The notes: a model not told the origin generated them from the sequence alone. Counted from the stretch's first letter, positions 47,256 to 56,610 are shown. The stretch: DNA of 64,000 bases from Paenibacillus daejeonensis DSM 15491 (GCF_000378385.1 NZ_KB899660.1:434001-498000); one strand, 5' to 3'. Numbers and translations are program-made.

Positions 47256-48449
47256 ATGGACCTCACCAATACAAAACGAATCTTTCAACCGGCCAAGCGC
47301 ATGCAGGGACTGCCCGAGCAATTTTTTGCCCGGCTGGTCGCAAAGGCGAATGCACAAGCTGTCAAGGGCCGGGATATTATCAATCTAGGACAAGGTAACC
47401 CGGACCAGCCGACACCCCCTCACATTGTCGCTTCACTACAGGAAGCTGCCGCTAAGCCGCAGTATCACAAATACCCGCCCTTTGGCGGCTTTCCCTTTCT
47501 GAAACAGGCTGTCGCCAAGCGTTATAAAGAAGACTATAATGTGGAGCTCGACCCAGATACGGAAGTGGCTGTCCTCTTCGGGGGCAAAACCGGCTTGATT
47601 GAAATCAGCCAATGTCTGCTTGATCCTGGCGATGTGGCTCTCGTGCCTGATCCCGGCTATCCTGACTACTGGTCTGGGATTGCACTGGCTGGCGCCCGGA
47701 TGTCGCTGATGCCTTTGAGAGCGGACAACAATTTCCTTCCCGATTATAGCGCGATCGCCTCTTCCGATGCTGACAGGGCCAAGCTGATGTTCATCAATTA
47801 TCCAAACAATCCAACCGGAGCAGTAGCAGATAGCAACTTCTATCAGGATACGGTGGCATTTGCCGAACGGCATGGAATCGCCGTCGTCAGTGATTTCGCA
47901 TACGGAGCCATTGGATTCGGAGGAGATCGTCCGGTGAGCTTCCTGCAGACACCTGGAGCCAAGGATGTCGGCTTCGAAATCTACACGCTGTCCAAGAGCT
48001 ATAATATGGCAGGCTGGCGGGTCGGCTTTGCAGTCGGTAATGCGGAGCTGATCGGACTGATTAATCTCATTCAGGATCATTACTATTGCAGTTTGTTTGG
48101 CGGTATTCAAGAAGCGGCCGCGACTGCCTTGACCGGTCCGCAGCAATGCGTCCGTGACCTGAATGCGACTTACGAGTCGCGGATGCATGCCTTATTTAAT
48201 GCTCTTGGCAGCATCGGCTGGCAAGCTGAACGTCCCGGAGGCTCTTTCTTCTGCTGGCTTCCCATTCCCGCCGGCACGACCTCAGTTGCATTTGCGGATC
48301 GACTGCTGGAAGAAGCCGATGTCGTTGTCGCTCCCGGTGCCGGCTTCGGTACCCATGGCGAAGGCTATGTCAGGCTGGGACTGCTGGCCGATGAAGCGCG
48401 GCTTGAAGAGGCTGTACAGCGGATCGGACGATTGAATTTGTTCACATAA
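47256..48449 (+). CDS. mtnE: PLP-dependent aminotransferase, probable MtnE
   Basis: A 397-residue fold-type I aminotransferase. Visible marks are GQGNPDQPTPPH, the PLP-binding NYPNNPTG near residue 180, SDFAYG, and the Schiff-base lysine in TLSKSYNMAGWRVGF near residue 245. It resembles YkrV/MtnE, which re-aminates 2-oxo-4-methylthiobutanoate to methionine at the end of the salvage pathway. The ATG at 47256 has GGAG 11 bases upstream; a GTG lies earlier at 47244. The T-box leader of proB starts just after its stop. Confidence 0.75.
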   Translation: MDLTNTKRIFQPAKRMQGLPEQFFARLVAKANAQAVKGRDIINLGQGNPDQPTPPHIVASLQEAAAKPQYHKYPPFGGFPFLKQAVAKRYKEDYNVELDPDTEVAVLFGGKTGLIEISQCLLDPGDVALVPDPGYPDYWSGIALAGARMSLMPLRADNNFLPDYSAIASSDADRAKLMFINYPNNPTGAVADSNFYQDTVAFAERHGIAVVSDFAYGAIGFGGDRPVSFLQTPGAKDVGFEIYTLSKSYNMAGWRVGFAVGNAELIGLINLIQDHYYCSLFGGIQEAAATALTGPQQCVRDLNATYESRMHALFNALGSIGWQAERPGGSFFCWLPIPAGTTSVAFADRLLEEADVVVAPGAGFGTHGEGYVRLGLLADEARLEEAVQRIGRLNLFT

Positions 48450-48460
48450 CATGATATGCT
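48432..48460 (+). promoter_or_regulatory. Promoter candidate of the T-box leader
   Basis: TTGAAT (48432) and TATGCT (48455) are 17 bases apart, inside and just past the end of the aminotransferase gene. It would start transcription near 48467. Confidence 0.5.
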
Positions 48461-48464
48461 TGTT

Positions 48465-48720
48465 GCAATCAAAGATCCAAACGTGATGACGGGAACCGCG
48501 TGCCACAACTCAATCGTGTCCAGAGAGTAAATTTCCAGGCTGCAAGAATTTACCGCGATTGCTGGTATGCCCCCACCCCCGAACGGACGGCGATGAGCCG
48601 CACAGTGCCTGCTGTTATCAGGTCCGAGCAGGATGAAGCATGAGATACGCATGCCTTCATCAACGAAGGTGGTACCGCGGAAGTCCAGACTTTCGTCCTT
48701 TTTGGACGGGAGTTTTTTGT
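48465..48720 (+). ncRNA. T-box leader (proline type) of the pro operon
   Basis: The T-box motif AAGGTGGTACCGCG lies at 48666-48679. Upstream, stem I features are seen: GACGGGAACCGCG, CCAGAGAG and GGCTGCAAG (48538-48546), then a C-rich loop (GCCCCCACCCCC near 48569) in which proline codons CCC/CCA/CCG are available as specifier. A terminator with ACTTTCGTCC/GGACGGGAGT and a six-T run follows (48689-48718). Uncharged tRNA-Pro binding would favour the antiterminator and turn on the genes. The exact specifier triplet is not settled. Confidence 0.85.
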
Positions 48721-48750
48721 GTTTTTTGGGTCTTTACAGGAAAGGGATGT

Positions 48751-49860
48751 ATGAAGTTTATGGGAGATTGTATCGTCATTAAAATCGGGAGCAGCTCCTT
48801 GACCTCGGAGGAGACAGGCGGACTGCACCGTGAGCGAATTGACTATTTCGCTGATGAACTGGCCGCTCTCCACCAGCAAGGCTACCAGGTGCTGCTGGTG
48901 ACCTCCGGCGCGGTAGCCGCCGGATTCCGCCGAATTGGATACACCGCGAGACCTCGGCTGGTTCACGAGAAACAAGCCGCTGCCGCCGTTGGTCAGGCTC
49001 TGCTGATGCAAGCCTACCAGGAGGCTTTTGGACGCAGCGGTGTCGCGGTCGCTCAAGTGTTGCTTACACGCTCTGACTTCTCCAACCGAAGGAGAATCCA
49101 GAATGCCCAGCGGACGATCGATGAGCTGCTGAAGCAGCGTGTCATCCCCATTATTAATGAGAATGATACAGTCGCCACCGCAGAGCTCAAGTTCGGTGAC
49201 AATGACACCTTGTCCGCTCTTGTTGCTAACCTCGTCAAAGCAGGTCAACTGCTGATGCTAACGGATACCGACGGGCTCTATACCGAGGATCCACGCAAAA
49301 ACCCGCTTGCCAAGAAGCTCGAACGGGTTGAGCAGATCTCAGCAGAAATTGAGCAAATTGCCGGTGGCTCAGGCTCCAATGTGGGCACCGGCGGGATGCG
49401 TTCCAAGATCGAAGCGGCACGCATTGCAATGCGCGGCGGTATCCCTGCCTTTATTGGACGCATTGTGGAGCAAGGAGATTTGTCGGAGGCGGTTGCCGGG
49501 AACGGCAAAGGCACGTATTTCGATACCAAGCTTCATACGTTACCGATGAAGAAGCAGTGGGTCAGCTTTCACTCGCAGCCGCAGGGCAGTATTACGGTTG
49601 ATGAAGGAGCCGAGACCGCGCTGCTGACAGGAGGCAAGAGCTTGCTGCCGGCAGGCATCCGCGGCAGTACTGGCGACTACCACTCCGGCGATGTCGTCGA
49701 GGTTCGCAATATCCGCCAGGAGACGATCGGGCGAGGCGTCGTCAATTATGAAGCCTGGCAGGTTCAAGCAGCCGCTGGACTCAGCTCGGATGAAGTACGC
49801 CAGCGTCTGGATGTTGTCCGGATCGAAGTCATCCATCGGGATGAATGGGTGCCGATGTAG
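48751..49860 (+). CDS. proB: Glutamate 5-kinase
   Basis: A 369-residue kinase with an N-terminal amino-acid kinase domain (DCIVIKIGSSSLT, LVTSGAVAAGF, NENDTVATAELKFGDNDTLSALVA) and a C-terminal PUA domain (SITVDEGAETALLTGGKSLLPAGI onward). It makes gamma-glutamyl phosphate, the first step of proline synthesis. The ATG at 48751 has AGGAAAGGG upstream and follows the T-box terminator; the open frame itself runs back to 48640 through the leader. proA follows by 34 bp. Confidence 0.93.
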   Translation: MKFMGDCIVIKIGSSSLTSEETGGLHRERIDYFADELAALHQQGYQVLLVTSGAVAAGFRRIGYTARPRLVHEKQAAAAVGQALLMQAYQEAFGRSGVAVAQVLLTRSDFSNRRRIQNAQRTIDELLKQRVIPIINENDTVATAELKFGDNDTLSALVANLVKAGQLLMLTDTDGLYTEDPRKNPLAKKLERVEQISAEIEQIAGGSGSNVGTGGMRSKIEAARIAMRGGIPAFIGRIVEQGDLSEAVAGNGKGTYFDTKLHTLPMKKQWVSFHSQPQGSITVDEGAETALLTGGKSLLPAGIRGSTGDYHSGDVVEVRNIRQETIGRGVVNYEAWQVQAAAGLSSDEVRQRLDVVRIEVIHRDEWVPM

Positions 49861-49894
49861 AATTGAGTATTGATTATCAAGGAGGTCCTATCCT

Positions 49895-51145
49895 ATGAGT
49901 GAAGTTCGTGAAAAAGCACTGAGAGCTGGCCAGACAACAGCCGTCATGAACCGTCTGACCACAGCTCAGAAAAATGAAGCGCTGCGTGTCATGGCCGATG
50001 CGCTGGTCCGTGAGCAAGCATCTATTATAGAGGCCAATGCCGAAGATTTGCAGCGTGGCCGAGAGAATGGCACCAGTTCCTCCCTGCTCGACCGGCTTGC
50101 GCTGGACGAGAAACGGATTGGCGGTATTGCCGAAGGCCTGCGCCAGATCGCTGAGCTGCCTGATCCAGTAGGTGAGCAGCTCGCAGAAATTAATCGTCCG
50201 AACGGGTTGCATATTCGTCAGCTCCGGGTGCCGCTTGGAGTGATTGGAATGATCTATGAAGCCCGTCCCAATGTTACGGTCGATGCTGCCGGACTTTGCC
50301 TAAAAACGGGGAATGCGGTGGTTTTGCGAGGAGGATCGGCTGCACTTTCCTCCAACCGACGCATTGTGGAGGTTCTGCACGAGGCATTGGCTACGACTGA
50401 CATGCCTGCAGAGGCCCTGCAGTTGATTGAGGATGCCAATCGTTCCTCAGTGGATGAGATGCTCAAGCTCAAAGGTGTACTGGACGTCGTGATTCCACGC
50501 GGCGGCGCCTCGTTAATCAATAACGTGGTGGAGAATGCCATCGTTCCTGTCATTGAAACCGGCGCCGGCATCTGTCATGTCTTCATCGACGCCGATGCTG
50601 ATGCAGATATGGCATCGGACATTGTCTTCAACGCCAAGGTTCAGCGTCCTTCGGTCTGCAACGCCATTGAAACACTGCTTATCCATCAGGATTTCCCTGT
50701 GGATCAATTACGGGCCATCACTGCCCGCTTGACCGAAGCCGATGTGGAACTGCGTGGCTGCGAGCGCACCCAGGCGCTGCTCGGATCAGGCATCCGTCAG
50801 GCTACGGATGATGACTATGCGACCGAGTATAATGATTACATTCTAAATCTGCGTATTGTCGATGATATCGATGTTGCCCTGAACCATATTGCTGCCTTTG
50901 GCACGAGCCACAGTGAATGTATCGTAACGAACCGTGAAGATAATGCCCAGCGCTTCCTGCAGGATGTGGACAGCGCGGCTGTCTACCATAATGCATCGAC
51001 TCGCTTCACCGACGGCTTCGAATTCGGTTTCGGCGCTGAGATCGGCATTAGTACCCAGAAGCTGCACGCCCGTGGTCCTATGGGATTGCCAGCTCTGACC
51101 TCCACCAAATACCAGATCGTCGGCAGCGGCCAGATCCGCAGTTGA
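49895..51145 (+). CDS. proA: Gamma-glutamyl phosphate reductase
   Basis: A 416-residue aldehyde dehydrogenase-like reductase that converts gamma-glutamyl phosphate to glutamate semialdehyde. Typical motifs are VIGMIYEARPNVTVDAAGLC, the catalytic cysteine in RPSVCNAIETLL and TGAGICHVFID, with DGFEFGFGAEIGISTQ near the end. AAGGAGG precedes the ATG by seven bases. It lies between proB and proC. Confidence 0.95.
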   Translation: MSEVREKALRAGQTTAVMNRLTTAQKNEALRVMADALVREQASIIEANAEDLQRGRENGTSSSLLDRLALDEKRIGGIAEGLRQIAELPDPVGEQLAEINRPNGLHIRQLRVPLGVIGMIYEARPNVTVDAAGLCLKTGNAVVLRGGSAALSSNRRIVEVLHEALATTDMPAEALQLIEDANRSSVDEMLKLKGVLDVVIPRGGASLINNVVENAIVPVIETGAGICHVFIDADADADMASDIVFNAKVQRPSVCNAIETLLIHQDFPVDQLRAITARLTEADVELRGCERTQALLGSGIRQATDDDYATEYNDYILNLRIVDDIDVALNHIAAFGTSHSECIVTNREDNAQRFLQDVDSAAVYHNASTRFTDGFEFGFGAEIGISTQKLHARGPMGLPALTSTKYQIVGSGQIRS

Positions 51146-51166
51146 CCTTAAGGAAGGAAGAGAGAC

Positions 51167-52042
51167 ATGTCGCAATATGAGTCACCGGCCATTGAAATCA
51201 CGGGCCGCAAGATTGCTTTCTACGGCTCCGGCTCGATGGCCGAGGCGATTGCCAAGGGCATGCTGGACCGCCGTCTCACTACCCCTGATCAGCTGATCAT
51301 GATCAACCGCAGCAACGAGGCTCGACTGGAAGAGCTGCGCGGACGTTATGGCGTTGTTACCCCTACTACCGAAGATGACAAGCTGACTCAGCTGCATGAG
51401 GCAGATATTATTTTTCTGGCTGTCAAACCCAAGGACGCGCAGGAAGCGATTCTTAAGCTGCGGAATACCGTGCGAAGCGGCCAGATGGTGATCTCCGTCA
51501 TCGCCGGCTTGTCGATCTTGACGATGGAGCAATTGCTCGACAAACCAGTCTCCATTGTACGAACGATGCCTAACACCTCCAGTACAATCGGCCTTGGCGC
51601 AACTGGCATCAGCTTCTCGGAGAAGGTGACGCAGGCACAGCAGGATATCGCGATCGAGATTTTTCACAGTCTCGGTATTACTATCGTAGTCGAAGAGCCT
51701 CTGCTGGATACTGTAACCGGGCTGTCTGGAACCGGACCTGCCTACATCTATTATATGATGGAAGCGATGATTCAAGCCGGTCACGCCCTGGGTCTCGAGG
51801 AAGCCGACGCCCGCAAACTGACCGTACAGACGGTGCTAGGCGCTGCGCGGATGGTACAAATCACTGGTGAAGAGCCGGCGGACCTGCGTCGCAAGGTTAC
51901 CTCTCCCGGCGGTACAACCCAGGCAGCAATTGAGACACTGGAGCAGCACCGGTTTACAGATTCCGTCGTCAAAGCCGTTTCACGCGCGACACAACGCGCG
52001 GGTGAGCTTGGCGCCATGATTGAAAGGAGTACGATTAAATGA
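51167..52042 (+). CDS. proC: Pyrroline-5-carboxylate reductase
   Basis: A 291-residue NAD(P)-dependent reductase, last step of proline synthesis. The Rossmann motif FYGSGSMAEAIAKG is at about residue 19, with MPNTSSTIGLGATGI, LDTVTGLSGTGPAY and KVTSPGGTTQAAIE further on. It is preceded by GAAGGAAG and overlaps the mtnW start by four bases (ATGA). That overlap ties proline and methionine-salvage genes together. Confidence 0.95.
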   Translation: MSQYESPAIEITGRKIAFYGSGSMAEAIAKGMLDRRLTTPDQLIMINRSNEARLEELRGRYGVVTPTTEDDKLTQLHEADIIFLAVKPKDAQEAILKLRNTVRSGQMVISVIAGLSILTMEQLLDKPVSIVRTMPNTSSTIGLGATGISFSEKVTQAQQDIAIEIFHSLGITIVVEEPLLDTVTGLSGTGPAYIYYMMEAMIQAGHALGLEEADARKLTVQTVLGAARMVQITGEEPADLRRKVTSPGGTTQAAIETLEQHRFTDSVVKAVSRATQRAGELGAMIERSTIK

Positions 52043-53271
52043 AACCTCAACCAGGCATGTGCATTGCCAGTTACCGTTGCTATGATGATAAAGCTGATTT
52101 TCATAAAAAAGCGCAATCGATTGCTGTCGGCCTGACCGTCGGCAGCTGGACCGATCTGCCCGAGGCCAAAAAAGCCGCCATGGAAAAACATCTCGGCCAA
52201 GTAGTCGGGGTTGAGATTCATGAAGCGGAGAACGGCGCGCCCGGCACCCGGTATGCCGATCTGCATATCGCTTATCCGGAGATCAACTTCAGCCGGGACA
52301 TTCCAGCTTTGCTCGTTACCGTCTTCGGCAAGCTCTCGATGGACGGACGCATCAAATTAATCGATTTGCATCTGTCGGAGACCTTCCTGTCCGCATTCCC
52401 CGGTCCAAAGTACGGCATTAAAGGGATCCGCGAACAGCTCGGCGTGCATAATCGCCCGCTGCTGATGAGTATTTTCAAATCTGTCATCGGTCATGATCTG
52501 CAAGGACTGGAGGAACAGTTCTATCAGCAGGCGCTGGGTGGCGTCGATCTGATCAAGGATGATGAGATTTTGTTCGAAAATCCGCTCACGCCTCTGGAAC
52601 GGCGGGTTGAGGTCTGCATGGCCGCTGCCCGTCGTGCAGAGCAGGAGACCGGTCAGAAGCTGCTCTATGCCGTCAATCTGACGGGACCGACCTCGCGTCT
52701 CGCCGAGCAAGCCAAAAAAGCTGTCGATGCAGGAGCCAATGCACTGCTCTTCAACGTACTGGCCTATGGCTTTGATGTGCTGCATGAGCTGAGTAAGGAT
52801 CCTGCCATCTCCGTACCAATTGCGGCACATCCAGCGATGGCAGGTGCGTTGTACCCCTCTCCTCACTATGGGATTGCCGCGCCATTGCTGCTTGGCAAAC
52901 TGATGCGGATTGCCGGCGCGGATCTGTCTCTCTTCCCTTCTCCTTATGGCTCGGTCGTCATGCCCAAGGAAGAGAACCTGGCTGTCCGTGATGCCTTGCT
53001 CTCGGATGAGTTGCCTGTGGCAGCTAGCATGCCTGTGCCTTCGGCCGGTATTCATCCCGGCTTGGTATCACTCATTCTCCGGGACTTCGGTCAAGAGGTT
53101 GTCGTCAATGCAGGTGGCGGAATTCACGGTCACCCCCAAGGCACGGCAGCCGGCGGACGCGCCTTCCGTCAGGCGATTGAGGCGGCTACAGCTGGTCGCA
53201 AGCTGAGCGATGCTGCTGTCGACCATGAAGAGCTGCGGACCGCACTCGAACTGTGGGGGAACAAGGAATGA
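52039..53271 (+). CDS. mtnW: RuBisCO-like 2,3-diketo-5-methylthiopentyl-1-phosphate enolase
   Basis: A 410-residue RuBisCO-like protein of the YkrW/MtnW type, which enolises the phosphorylated diketone in methionine salvage instead of fixing CO2. The metal-binding, carbamylated-lysine region is seen in GGVDLIKDDEILFENP near residue 175, with VNLTGPTSRLAEQA and GGGIHGHPQGTAAG as other family marks. It starts within the end of proC (ATGA) and overlaps mtnX in the same way. Confidence 0.93.
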   Translation: MKPQPGMCIASYRCYDDKADFHKKAQSIAVGLTVGSWTDLPEAKKAAMEKHLGQVVGVEIHEAENGAPGTRYADLHIAYPEINFSRDIPALLVTVFGKLSMDGRIKLIDLHLSETFLSAFPGPKYGIKGIREQLGVHNRPLLMSIFKSVIGHDLQGLEEQFYQQALGGVDLIKDDEILFENPLTPLERRVEVCMAAARRAEQETGQKLLYAVNLTGPTSRLAEQAKKAVDAGANALLFNVLAYGFDVLHELSKDPAISVPIAAHPAMAGALYPSPHYGIAAPLLLGKLMRIAGADLSLFPSPYGSVVMPKEENLAVRDALLSDELPVAASMPVPSAGIHPGLVSLILRDFGQEVVVNAGGGIHGHPQGTAAGGRAFRQAIEAATAGRKLSDAAVDHEELRTALELWGNKE

Positions 53272-53939
53272 CGCAACGCCAACGGGTCATCTTCTGCGAC
53301 TTTGACGGAACCATCACCAAGAATGACAACATTATCGCTATTATCCGTCACTTCAATCCCGCAGGTTGGGAAACGATTGTCGACGATATCATCCGGCAGC
53401 GCATCTCTATTCAGGAAGGTGTCGGCAAGCTGTTTTCGCTGCTGCCGACTTCACGCCAGCAGGAAGTCGTTGATTACGCGATTAACAATGCGGAGATTCG
53501 CGAGGGATTCGAGGAGCTGCTCGCTTACTGCAAGGCCGAGCAGATTCCGTTCTATGTGACCAGCGGCGGGATTGACTTTTTCGTCTATCCCATCCTGTCC
53601 CGATTCGATATTCCTGTGGAGCACATCTACTGCAACGGCAGCAATTTCGAAGGCGCGGCTATCGAGATCACCTGGCCTCATCCCTGTGATGAGCATTGCG
53701 AACGCAACTGCGGGATGTGTAAAACAACCATTATGCGACGCTTCCCGCCAGAGCAGTATGAGCGGATTTTGATCGGCGATAGCGTGACAGATTTTGAAGG
53801 GGCCAAACTGGCCGACCTGGTTTTCTCGCGCTCTCATCTCTCGGAGAAATGCCGCGAGTTGGGGTTGCCATTCGTCCCTTATGAGACATTCCATGAAGTA
53901 ACAGATACTTTGAAGAAAGAAAGGACGAGCCAACGATGA
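53268..53939 (+). CDS. mtnX: 2-hydroxy-3-keto-5-methylthiopentenyl-1-phosphate phosphatase
   Basis: A 223-residue HAD-family phosphatase. The nucleophile motif is FCDFDGTITKND at the N-terminus, with YVTSGG (motif II) and LIGDSVTDFEGAK (motif IV). It dephosphorylates the mtnW product. An ATG at 53268 overlaps the mtnW stop (ATGA) with AAGGA before it; an earlier frame start at 53253 lies in mtnW and was rejected. mtnB again overlaps by four bases. Confidence 0.92.
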   Translation: MTQRQRVIFCDFDGTITKNDNIIAIIRHFNPAGWETIVDDIIRQRISIQEGVGKLFSLLPTSRQQEVVDYAINNAEIREGFEELLAYCKAEQIPFYVTSGGIDFFVYPILSRFDIPVEHIYCNGSNFEGAAIEITWPHPCDEHCERNCGMCKTTIMRRFPPEQYERILIGDSVTDFEGAKLADLVFSRSHLSEKCRELGLPFVPYETFHEVTDTLKKERTSQR

Positions 53940-54589
53940 CTTTTTCAGCCATTGCTCTTGAGGACAAGCAGCGTGCGCTCTCAGAGCTAGCCGATGCCAA
54001 GCAGCTGTTCGCAGATCGCGGATGGTTTGCGGGTACCAGCGGCAACCTGTCGATGCGGGTAGGCGAATTTGACCCGGAGCAGTTCCATTTCGCGATTACC
54101 GCCAGTGGCAAGGATAAGTCCCAGCGCACGCCGGAGGACTTTCTCTTTGTCGACCAGCAAGGCAAGCCTGTGGAGAACACTCGGCTCAAGCCTTCTGCAG
54201 AGACACTGATTCATTGCGAGATTTATCGACTGACAGGCTGCGGCGCGATTTATCATGTGCATACCGTTTTCAATAATCTGGTCTCAGAGTGGTTTAACGA
54301 GCGCGGAGCTGTGCCGATCGAAGGTGTAGAACTGATCAAAGCGTTTAACATTTGGGATGAGGAAGCGGTTATTGATGTACCGATTGTACCGAACTATGCG
54401 GATATCCCCCGCATCGTACCCGAGGTAACACGCGTCATGAATCAGCAGATTCCCGGCATCCTGCTGCGCAAGCATGGCATTTATGCTTGGGGAGCCAACG
54501 GCTTTGAAGCGAAGCGGCATCTGGAGGCGTTTGAATACTTGTTTGAGTATGCCTACCGGTATGAGCTGCTCAAAGCAACACGCCGCTAG
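53936..54589 (+). CDS. mtnB: Methylthioribulose-1-phosphate dehydratase
   Basis: A 217-residue class II aldolase-family dehydratase. The zinc histidines are in GAIYHVHTVFNN (~residues 105-115) and the later one in RKHGIYAWG; FAGTSGNLSMRV is near the start. It supplies the mtnW substrate. It overlaps mtnX (ATGA). mtnD, which would complete the pathway, is not in the window. Confidence 0.93.
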   Translation: MTFSAIALEDKQRALSELADAKQLFADRGWFAGTSGNLSMRVGEFDPEQFHFAITASGKDKSQRTPEDFLFVDQQGKPVENTRLKPSAETLIHCEIYRLTGCGAIYHVHTVFNNLVSEWFNERGAVPIEGVELIKAFNIWDEEAVIDVPIVPNYADIPRIVPEVTRVMNQQIPGILLRKHGIYAWGANGFEAKRHLEAFEYLFEYAYRYELLKATRR

Positions 54590-54591
54590 TC

Positions 54592-55611
54592 ATGCGTATT
54601 CAGGAGGTTGCTGACCTGCTCGGCACGACGGCTCGCGCCATTCGGCTGTATGAACAAAAAGGCCTTCTGCAGCCAGGCAAGGACGAGGACAACGGATATC
54701 GCCATTATGAAACGGCGCATATCGAGCAACTGCAATGGATCCTGGCTCTGCGAGAGCTCGGCTTGTCTCTGGAGACGATAGCCGGGCTCTTGTCTGTCCG
54801 TGGACAACCGGAGGTGTGGGCAGAACAATTGGAGGCGGCCAGAGCCTCCTTATACCGCCAGCACCTGGCTGCTGCCCAGGGATTGCAGGCGCTTGATGGA
54901 GTCATGTCTGCGCTGGAGCGCACCCGCGAGGTGCCGCTCCAGGAAATGTTGAGTGCGGCCTCTCATCTGCGTGAAAGCAGGCTGCTGCGTGAATCGTGGC
55001 AGGATCGCTGGGACTATGACCGACTGGCGCAGCGGATGGATGACGGCGAAGTGGGATTGCCACTCGCTTTCTCAGCTGACGGTCTCTCTGATGACCTGTA
55101 TGCGCGCACGTTGGATGCCGTTACTGCAGCCATTTCGCCTCAGCCTGGGGAGCGCGGACTAGATCTGGGCACGGGGCTGGGCAATCTGGCTTGGCGGCTC
55201 GCTGCGACGGGAGCCGAGGTCATCGGCGTCGAGCAATCGACCGAGATGCTGCGGGCGTGCCGCCGCCGCCATCCTCAGCTGCCAGTACGGCAAGGCAATC
55301 TGTTGGCGCTGCCTTTTGCCGATGCCACCGCGGACTTCATAACCTGCAGCTTCGCGCTGCATCACTTGACCCCCGAGCAGCAGCGGCTGGCACTGAGGGA
55401 GATTGGGCGAGTTCTAAAGCGTAATGGCAGAGTGTGTATAGCCGGTCTGAACTCATCACCCATACAGGCGAATAATAAAGCTCCTCTCTGGCACCCGCTT
55501 ATAAAAACATCGCTTATCAATTGGTTTCAAGAATCCGGGATGAATTACGATATAACACTGCTAAGCAGTGCGGTTATGTTGATTCATGCAAGAGCCGGAA
55601 GCAAAATCTGA
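54592..55611 (+). CDS. MerR-type regulator fused to a SAM-dependent methyltransferase
   Basis: A 339-residue two-domain protein. Residues 1-70 are a MerR helix-turn-helix (MRIQEVADLLGTTARAIRLYEQKGLL...NGYRHYETAHIEQL) followed by a helical region, and residues ~165-300 are a class I methyltransferase with the SAM loop GLDLGTGLGNLAWRLAATGAEVIGVEQS and CSFALHHLTPEQQRLALREIGRVLK. No second gene start lies between the domains, so it is a true fusion. It begins two bases after mtnB with no visible ribosome binding site, indicating coupling. It may sense SAM or methylate a salvage-related target, but this is not shown. Confidence 0.85.
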   Translation: MRIQEVADLLGTTARAIRLYEQKGLLQPGKDEDNGYRHYETAHIEQLQWILALRELGLSLETIAGLLSVRGQPEVWAEQLEAARASLYRQHLAAAQGLQALDGVMSALERTREVPLQEMLSAASHLRESRLLRESWQDRWDYDRLAQRMDDGEVGLPLAFSADGLSDDLYARTLDAVTAAISPQPGERGLDLGTGLGNLAWRLAATGAEVIGVEQSTEMLRACRRRHPQLPVRQGNLLALPFADATADFITCSFALHHLTPEQQRLALREIGRVLKRNGRVCIAGLNSSPIQANNKAPLWHPLIKTSLINWFQESGMNYDITLLSSAVMLIHARAGSKI

Positions 55612-55615
55612 AAGA

Positions 55616-56470
55616 TTATGATTTCACACTTCGCATCAGATTTTGCATAGGTTTGTTAGGCGCTAGGTTGGATTTGCATATGAAACCAACCTCCAACTTG
55701 CGGTAGGCGACGGGGAGAGACATGATTTCTAGCTCCCCCCGCTCCTGAGCCTTGGTCACAGCGGATCGCGGCAGCAATGAAATGCCGAGGCCCGCGGCTA
55801 CACCGTTGATAATTGTATTCAGTGTTCCGAACTCCGTTATATTCGGTCGATCAATCCCTTGCTCCTGCAGAAGTTTGTTCACGCTATCAAGGTGAGTACA
55901 ACCCACCTCAAAGAATAACAATGGCCGCAGCAACATCTCTCTCCAACTTGTATTTAGATCCCCCTTGGTCACCAGGACCAACTCATCATCGTACAACTTA
56001 ACATAAGTGAATTGTTTTTCATTCAGTGGTCCATAAATTAGAGCCCCGTCCAAATTATCCTGTTTCACCTGTTCAATCAACGCATGATTCTCACCCGTCA
56101 CAAATTCTATCTTAAGCTCCGGGTTCCATGTGCTCTGCTGCAGTAATATCGGTGCAAGTTTACTCCATGAGCAGGATTCAATTGCCCCTAAACGCAGCTT
56201 TATCTGCCCATTTCCAGCATCAACAGTCGCTTGTTCCGCTTCATCCAGGAGAGACAGAATGTGGTCTGCATACTCCAGCAATCGCTCTCCAGCCGGAGTT
56301 ACACTCATGCCTTGGTGAGAGCGATAAAATAGTGGCACTTCCAGCTTCTCTTCGAGCTGCTTGATTCGTGTTGAAACATTGGACTGGACATAATTCAGTT
56401 TGAATGCTGCTTTATTGATACTTCCTTCCCTGGCAACCGCTTGAAATATCCTCAGTTCCCCAGTATCCAA
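55616..56470 (-). CDS. LysR-family transcriptional regulator
   Basis: A 284-residue LysR regulator with N-terminal helix-turn-helix (LRIFQAVAREGSINKAAFKLNYVQSNVSTRIKQLEEKLE) and the usual effector domain. A TTG at 56470 with GAGAGGG upstream gives the normal N-terminus; an ATG at 56512 would add 14 unusual residues. It is divergent from a YogA-like oxidoreductase and should control it. It converges with the MerR-methyltransferase gene, whose stop is five bases away. Confidence 0.85.
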   Translation of the reverse strand: MDTGELRIFQAVAREGSINKAAFKLNYVQSNVSTRIKQLEEKLEVPLFYRSHQGMSVTPAGERLLEYADHILSLLDEAEQATVDAGNGQIKLRLGAIESCSWSKLAPILLQQSTWNPELKIEFVTGENHALIEQVKQDNLDGALIYGPLNEKQFTYVKLYDDELVLVTKGDLNTSWREMLLRPLLFFEVGCTHLDSVNKLLQEQGIDRPNITEFGTLNTIINGVAAGLGISLLPRSAVTKAQERGELEIMSLPVAYRKLEVGFICKSNLAPNKPMQNLMRSVKS

Positions 56471-56610
56471 ATTGCACACCCTCTCTCCTAACTTGTAATG
56501 CCATAATATCAATAAAAACGAATGCTGCTTTCTGTTTTGTTCATTTTACGGAACAGGATACTCACGTTAAAATTATGCCTAGTTACATTACTATCAGTCA
56601 GGAGGTTCAT

